Origin: Rhabdophis nuchalis
Lineage: Eukaryota; Chordata; Lepidosauria; Squamata; Natricidae
Assembly (NCBI GenBank): GCA_039707465.1
Contig: CM077658.1
Coordinates: 17,645,074 to 17,709,073 of the forward strand
Direction: 5' to 3'
Length of the DNA stretch: 64,000 nt
Both the position numbers and the translations under genes were made by a program. The notes beneath the pieces are model-generated. The model was not told the origin of the DNA. It ran no database searches and saw only the letters and a list, made by a program, of their open reading frames with translations. Shown piece after piece: positions 39,011-64,000 of the stretch; position 1 is the first letter of the stretch, and every line of letters starts with the position of its first letter.

Positions 39011-39525
39011 ATGGAATTGTTCTTCCAGTGAGTGCAAACATCAGGCTGGTTTGTTGGCCTTTGTCAGTCTAGAGAACTAATCTATTGGGGGGGGAGCTCT
39101 GAAAACTTGAATTCCTTGAATAGGCCGCCATGAGGCCTAGATCAACCAGCTTTTAAATGTGCTCAGCTTATTGTAAGATGGACCATTACTTCAGCAAAAT
39201 GTGAGTCGTGTTTTTGGGTTGATACAACTGTACTTCAAATAATTCCGTGATTTGACACTGATTCTGGGCAGCAAGATATTTCCATGTCAGTTATAGCACA
39301 CACTTAATGCAACAGTAAAATAAAATCTAACTCTTCCATAAGAGGCATAGATTAAGAATATATATTAATCCAAGATGCCTGCTTTTATCTTCCCTTGTGT
39401 AATTAGTGGGTATGACAATCAACCATCCAGAACACTTAAGGTCCCATTAACTCTTTTTAAGATTGGTCCCTTTGATTATTTAATTCTGTAACCATAACTA
39501 GTGTTAATTCCTCTCTGGAAGCACC

Positions 39526-39531
39526 AATAAA
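39526..39531 (+). terminator. ORC6 polyadenylation signal AATAAA
   Basis: AATAAA 516 bases after the ORC6 stop, followed by a T/GT-rich stretch (CTTCTTTGTGG). The preceding 3' UTR is free of repeats. Confidence 0.7.
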
Positions 39532-39774
39532 CTTTTATTTATGCAACAGTCTTCTTTGTGGTTTCATTCCATAAATCCAAATATCAGCTTCCGAATTATT
39601 GGAATAGAATAGCTGTTACAGCTTTGTCACCTCCGTAATGATATCCTAATCATAAAATGAATGGAGGAGACAATTGGTTAACCATTTAAGTATGACTGGC
39701 TGGGGAAATTCTGGGAGTTGAAGTCCACATCTTAAAATGGCCATGGTTGAGAAACACGGATTTAGATAGTGAAA

Positions 39775-40247
39775 GAAAGATGGGCATGTCATCAAGACAA
39801 GGATTCTGCCAGTATCTGAGTGCGCCATCAGATTGTCCAGTCAGATCCAAGCATTTCCAAATCAAGTTGCAAGAAAACAGGGTCGATTTAGGAATAAAGC
39901 CACACCTTGGAGGTGATGGGCCCCTCCCATAGGAAAAAAAAGAGGAGCGAACGGGGAGTGGACTTCCTGCAGGAAACAATTCGTTCTTTCGTTCATTTCA
40001 AGAGTGGAAAGTTCTGTTTGTGACTATAAGAGACTGTCAAGTTTTGACTTGCCCTGCATTTGGAAACTAGTATTTGGCAGCTCTCCAAACGAGATAAGGT
40101 TTGTGTTGATAAACATTCCTTTGAAAAGGTTATTTGCCAAGCCTGGCTGACTGTGAATGAAAGGATTTCACAGTCATGTAAATAAAAGGAGTTTTGCCGG
40201 GACCGAGCCTCTGCTTCATGCTTTTTACGGAAGCCTGGGTCAGAACA
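39775..40247 (+). mobile_element. LTR fragment, same family as 13161-13732
   Basis: GAGGAGCGAACGGGGAGTGG, CAGGAAACAATTCG, AATAAAAGGAGTTTTGCCGG and the GGTCAGAACA end match the 3' two thirds of the family in plus orientation. The 5' part is diverged. Confidence 0.6.
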
Positions 40248-40249
40248 AC

Positions 40250-40325
40250 AACAAATCGCTCCGAGTCCCTTCGGGGAGAGGGAGCGGTCAACAAATTAAA
40301 TTTATTATTATTATTTATTAAATCA
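40250..40325 (+). mobile_element. LINE 3' tail
   Basis: CGCTCCGAGTCCCTTCGGGG, AGAGGGAGCGGTCAACAAAT and an (ATT)n end. It directly follows the LTR fragment. Confidence 0.6.
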
Positions 40326-41015
40326 TTTTTATTTTTATCTTCCATTTCCCACAAAATCCCAGGCTGATATCCCGATGGTGTCCAAAATAGTGGCAAATAA
40401 TTATACAGCTCATCATTAAAAAAAAAAAAAGGTTTAGGAAAGTAAAGCAAAAAAGAAGCCATAAGTGAGTGTATAAAAGGTAACTAATTTTATTTACTTT
40501 TCACATTTCTGTACCGCCCATCTCCCTCCAAAGAGGAGCTCTAATCCCAATAAAATGTCTTGGCAAGTGTGCTTAAAGCTATTGATCACTACCCAAAGTT
40601 CTACTTTCAAAGCAAAAATACCGAATTTAGAAAATAACTATCACAACTCTTGCAGAAGCTACATTTTCTGCTTGAAGAAGTTCAACCTTCCAACCATGAT
40701 TCTCAAAACCCCTAACGTTCTTAAAAATAAGACAACCTGTCCCCAGCAGAAAAAGCCATTCCTAACCCCTAATGTGTAATTACGGAAATGAAAGTCTAAG
40801 AGGTATAACCCAAGCGGTTTTCTTCCTCTCGCAAGCGATGGGTTGTAAGACAACCCATTCAGTCAGACCGCCCCTTGGTGTAGGGAAGTCCGAAGATATC
40901 TTCTTAGGCTTGAGGGCGGCAACCTAAACAGACAACTGGATGTACAATTGAGGAAGAGGAGGGAAGAAAACGTGAAACTGGTGGAAATGGACGGATCCCT
41001 ACAAATCACCCAATC

Positions 41016-60047
<19,032 letters not shown>

Positions 60048-61015
60048 GCTCAAAGCAAGGGACTTATGCAACGAAGAACTCTGATAAAGGGTGCCCATTT
60101 TTCCTTTCTTTTTTTCCCCCCTTTTGCTGTCCCTTCACACTTGTTGGGCAGCCCCCCAAGGACGGCCCACAGCTTTCGACTCAGTAGAGGGGAATGGAAG
60201 CCTGGCTCACTCTTGCTGGAATGGGCTGCCTCCTTTATCTGTCGCTGAAGCAGGCATTTCAACCACTTTCTTATCTTGAAGGCCCGAGCGATTATCTGTA
60301 TTCCTACCGCTCACTTCCTGAATGGCTGATAGGGGCCATGGCACAGAGCATTGGCGCTGACGGGACTAATGAAATCTGTGCAGAGACACACCGTTCTGTT
60401 GCACGAAAGCCCTTCTGTAACCTGCGCACCCCAGAGGCAATGCCCAGCAGGAGTGTCCCTTTCAATTTAAGAGAATTTCCCTACCTAAATTAAACTAGAG
60501 GGCTTTGCAATGCGTGGGGTGTAATTCTCAAAAATCACTTCAAAAGTAGGGAAGGGGCATGAACAAAGCTTTATGTTGGTAGCTCAGTAATGCCGCCACT
60601 CCTGTTCCCGTAGGGAGAAATGATGAGCTGCCCACCAAGTTAGGTTTCAGATTCTTTTCAGAATCGGATCTGCAACACTGAACAAGCAACCCAGGAGTGG
60701 GTTCCAGCAGGCACTACTGCCGGATGCGCTGCGCCCACTTGTGCAGTGCAATGAAAATTGTTCTGTGCATACGCAAAAGCGAAAAACAAGATGGTGGCAC
60801 CATAGGCACCACCCAGAGAACCAGGCGAGAAGAGGTCTTCTGAAGAAGTCTCCTAGCCTATCACAATCACATTATCCTTTCATGGAGTGAGATATAGGTT
60901 TCCTTACAATGGTCTTCTCCAAGCTCACGTTCTTGAGAAACACTGAGACAAAAATTCCTAGGAATGCTTATCAATCTAGGCAGATTATACAGTCCTGGAT
61001 TGTATCAACAGAGGC
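60048..61015. other. Upstream flank of MYLK3
   Basis: Would hold the MYLK3 promoter if exon 1 is right. On the minus strand a CATTCC MCAT-like motif and AGATAAAGG lie near 60220-60245. At 60690-60840 a worn hAT-like repeat (GGAGTGGGTTCCAGC..) is present. No gene seen. Confidence 0.4.
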
Positions 61016-61019
61016 ATAG

Positions 61020-61580
61020 AATCAAAATCACGGGCCGTATTGCTACCACTTTACAAAAGACTTAGTAAGGACACTCCTGGAGGACTGCATCTAGTTTTGG
61101 TCACCGCATTACAAAAAAGATGAGACTTTGGAAAAAGTACAAAGAAGAGCAACTAGGATGATTAAAGGCCTGGAAGACAGAAACACATGAAGAACGGTTG
61201 CAGGAATTGGGTACGGTCAGTCTAGAGGAAAGAAGGAGTAGGGGTGACAGGATAGCAGTATTCCAGTATTTGAGGGGCTTCCACAAAGAGGAGGGGGTCA
61301 ACTTATTTTCCAAAGCATGAAAAGGCAAGACAAGAAAGAAGGGATGGAAACTAATTGAGGAGAAAAGCAACCTGGAATTAAGGAGAAACTTCCTAAGAGC
61401 GAGGACAATTAACCAATGGAACTTAATTGGGGATTAACTAATTAACCTCCAGTTCCTGGAGGTTTTTAAGAAAAGGCGGGACAGCTATCTATCTGAAATG
61501 GTATAGGGTTTCCTGCTTGAGCAGAGGGTTGAACTAGAAGACCTCCAAGGTCCCTTCCAGCTCTATTCTGATTGACTGGA
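61020..61580 (+). mobile_element. CR1-type LINE 3' end
   Basis: Plus strand encodes the CR1 C-terminal domain with frameshifts ([20 protein letters not shown], [28 protein letters not shown]) and ends with GGGTTTCCTGCTTGAGCAG, GAAGACCTCCAAGGTCCCTT and TCTATTCTGATTG. Confidence 0.75.
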
Positions 61581-61676
61581 TGCCAGTCCGTAACAGGTTC
61601 CAAGGGACATGCAAAGCCCAGAGTCACAATGGAGAGCTAGAGAGCCATAGATAGATTGCAAAGATTGCAAATGGCA

Positions 61677-61734
61677 GAAGGAAGGAAGGAAGGAAGGAAG
61701 GAAGGAAGGAAGGAAGGAAGGAAGGAAGGAAGGA
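61677..61734 (+). repeat. (GGAA)n microsatellite
   Basis: About 14 GAAG units. Confidence 0.97.
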
Positions 61735-62013
61735 GAGGGAGAAGGACAATCTTGCATGACACCAAAGGTCCCCATTAGGAAATCTGGCAGCTGGTTTGGA
61801 ACAAACAAGCTCCAACCTTCTCCCCTTAATTAGCAGCTCTAAATACAGATGGGTGGTGTAAATGGACACCCTGCTACCACAGTGGTTAATACATGAAGAT
61901 AACTACATTATCAATCAGATTTCCTCTGCCTTTGGACTTCTTCTTTTGAATGCAAGCAGTTTTGTTTTTCTTTCTCTGAGGTTCTGCATAGGGTAGACAG
62001 GAAGATCACCATG

Positions 62014-62212
<199 letters not shown>

Positions 62213-62214
62213 GG

Positions 62215-62345
62215 AATTAGATAGGAAGTCTAGCTAAATAGCTAGACAGACAGAAGGATGGATGGATGAATTACAATGAATTACAATGATGGAATTAGAT
62301 AGGAAGTCTAGCTAATTAGCTAGACAGACAGACAGACAGACAAAT
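62215..62345 (+). repeat. Local duplication ending the Bkm tract
   Basis: The block GATGGAATTAGATAGGAAGT + CTAGCTAA.TAGCTAGACAGAC occurs at 62210-62255 and again at 62287-62330, about 77 bp apart. Likely slippage duplication. Confidence 0.75.
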
Positions 62346-63084
62346 AGATAAATTGATTTTAAGGTACATGTCCTTTTTAGTTTGGCATTTATAGCTTCAT
62401 TGTTCCAGGGGAAAATGTTTCAGAAGAAAACAGAACATTTAATTCAACTACATATACTAGTTTCGTGGCCACTCAGTGAACAGTCAGGCACAGGAAGAGT
62501 TTTGTGGCTCCTGGTGTTTTCTTTTCTGTGGGAAACGGGTCTAAAAGGCTCTTTGAGTGTTTAAGGTTGCAGACTCCTGTGCTGGGGCTTATTTTCCAGT
62601 TGGGTCTTATTTTGGGGGAAACATGGTAGCTGCATTTTGCTGAAAATAAAAACGGTGGTTATTCCTGCAGGCACCTGGAGGAGAGGAGAGCTGTAACCCA
62701 GCAGTGTCAGAAAGCCTGCCAAAGAAATAAATAGCAGGCAGCTTGTAAGATTGGGCAGAAATTTCAGTCATGCCAACCAGCTCACAGGCATAGCCTGAAG
62801 TGCTTTCCTGGTGCAGCAAATTGAGCCATTGTCACTTTCACAGTGAACAGAGAAATTGAAGCAGAGACCGAGGTGCAAAGTTGAAAATTCTCAATAAGCA
62901 AAAACTAGTATGTGACATCTCACCTACCCTTCGCGGGGCAACTGGGCTTCTGTATTAATTCTGTTTGTTCCTAATCCTTTTTTCTAACCCAACGATCCCG
63001 AGAGTTTCTTCCCGAACTGCCCGTAACTACTTAATCACCAAATACTTCTGCCCTTGAAGGGGGAAACATAGGAATGTTGTATTT

Positions 63085-63480
63085 TGGATTTCACAAAAGC
63101 TCCTTGTTCATTCTTCTGTGCTCCTTAAAAACCTCCAGTGTTGGAGAATTCACAACTTCTGGAGGCAAGTCATTCCACTGGTTAATTGTCCTAACTGTCA
63201 GGAAATTTCTCCTTAGTCCTAAATTGCTTCTCTCCTTGATTAGTTTCCACCCATTTCTTCTTGTTTTACCCTCAGGTACTTTGGAGAATAGCTTGACTCC
63301 TTCTTCTTTGGGGCAACCCCTGAGATACTGGAACACTGCTATCCTGTCTCCACTGGTCCTTCTTTTCATTAAACTAGACATACCCAGTTCCTGCAACCGT
63401 TCTTCCTATATGTTTTAGTCTCTAGTCCCCTAATCCTCTTTCTTGCTCTTCTCTGCACTCTTTCTAGAGTCTCCACATGT
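63085..63480 (-). mobile_element. CR1-type LINE fragment
   Basis: Minus strand is open for about 100 codons: [60 protein letters not shown] and PPEVVNSPTLEVFKEH. The freshest CR1 coding piece in the window. Confidence 0.8.
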
Positions 63481-63515
63481 TGTGCAATTATAATCCTCGC
63501 TCCTCTTGCAACATA

Positions 63516-63676
63516 TTTTTATTAGTAATATTGGGAAAAATTAGATAAGAAAAGTATGTATTTAACATTACATGTTAATAATAACTTTGCGGTTAATAAA
63601 TTCAAAGTTATTATTAACATGTAATGTTAAATACATACTTTTCTTATCTAATTTTTCCCAATATTACTAATAAAAA
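63516..63676. repeat. Perfect 74-bp inverted repeat
   Basis: 63516-63589 and 63603-63676 are exact reverse complements, with a 13-base spacer. The right arm continues as the coding end of a minus-strand LINE (FLLVILGKIR, stop TAG). Confidence 0.95.
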
Positions 63677-64000
63677 CGGTTCAGGTTCAAACCCTACATG
63701 CTTCCCCGCCATCTCTTCTAGCCACCGGTGTATCTTCGCCCAAAATTTAGCACCTACCTTTTCATTGGTCTTCCAAGCCAACGTAGAATTAGACACCAGC
63801 ATAGAGCACAGAGGTGTCACCAGGAAACCTGCAGTAGCAAAGGAGCACAGGAGCCCGGCTAAATCTCCGTTATAAATCAGGAAAGACCATCCGCAAAGCT
63901 GCCATTGGATAGAAATAAAATGGAAACGTGCGTTTTCTCCTGCGGGAGCATCCTCAGACAGCCCTCGTCTCTCTGACGGCACAGCTTTGGCACCTTTGAC
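63603..64000 (-). mobile_element. L1-like LINE ORF2 fragment, runs off the window
   Basis: Minus strand encodes ICGWSFLIYNGDLAG-like residues (read LCGWSFLIYNGDLAG), NEKVGAKFWAKIHRWLEEM and GFEPEPFLLVILGKI, matching the style of L1 ORF2 C-termini (..FW..I...LEE....PE.FLLGI). It is open to the window edge; the 5' part is outside. Confidence 0.6.

Larger units (their letters stand above)
39550..41015. other. ORC6-MYLK3 convergent intergenic stretch
   Basis: Holds an arm of the palindromic MITE (about 39697-39765), an LTR fragment (39775-40247), a LINE tail (40250-40325) and, next to the MYLK3 stop, its 3' UTR, whose end I cannot fix. Confidence 0.6.

Noticed and set aside
63644..63982. 112-codon minus-strand frame as a host gene with membrane segments
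   Set aside because: The reading continues through a possible donor and resembles L1 ORF2; its end lies in the inverted repeat.

Overview
The window is vertebrate nuclear DNA, almost certainly from a squamate reptile and probably an advanced snake. Its genes have introns with GT-AG sites. The repeats include Sauria-type SINEs ending in a BovB-like tail, CR1-type LINE ends running into (AATAG)n/(ATTCT)n microsatellites, BovB 3' ends, many small hAT-like elements, and a (GATA)n-(GACA)n tract of the Bkm type first described in snakes. The species call is inference.

Layout, left to right. 1-7495 holds repeats and no gene I can support. About 7496-12144 (+) is a histamine H3-like GPCR. 12145-13840 is a short intergenic stretch with a Sauria SINE and a solo LTR. 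14711-32851 (-) is VPS35, rebuilt as 17 coding exons and 797 residues. 32380-33350 is a GC-rich region that includes the divergent VPS35/ORC6 promoter. 33283-39010 (+) is ORC6, 7 exons and 252 residues. 41016-60047 (-) is MYLK3, 13 exons and 697 residues, with an uncertain first exon. 60048-64000 holds LINE fragments, Bkm-type microsatellites and a perfect 74-bp inverted repeat.

VPS35-ORC6-MYLK3 is the human 16q11.2 gene order, so the block is conserved. The H3-like receptor beside VPS35 is not in the human locus as I know it. The genes do not form a pathway: VPS35 is the retromer core, ORC6 an origin-recognition subunit, MYLK3 the cardiac myosin light chain kinase, and the receptor a Gi-type aminergic GPCR. 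VPS35 and ORC6 do share a promoter of about 430 bp with two E2F-like sites and an MITF/TFE-type E-box.

I found no previously undescribed multi-gene system. The most unusual items are: a 105-bp direct duplication around a LINE-like insertion that copies a MYLK3 splice donor; the perfect 74-bp inverted repeat at 63.5 kb; a family of palindromic hAT-type MITEs with readable 8-bp target duplications; and an H3-like receptor whose main 5' coding exon has no in-frame ATG before the first transmembrane helix. Exon borders were set by hand from splice sites, reading phase and remembered homologues. In all three conserved genes the exon lengths sum to a multiple of three.
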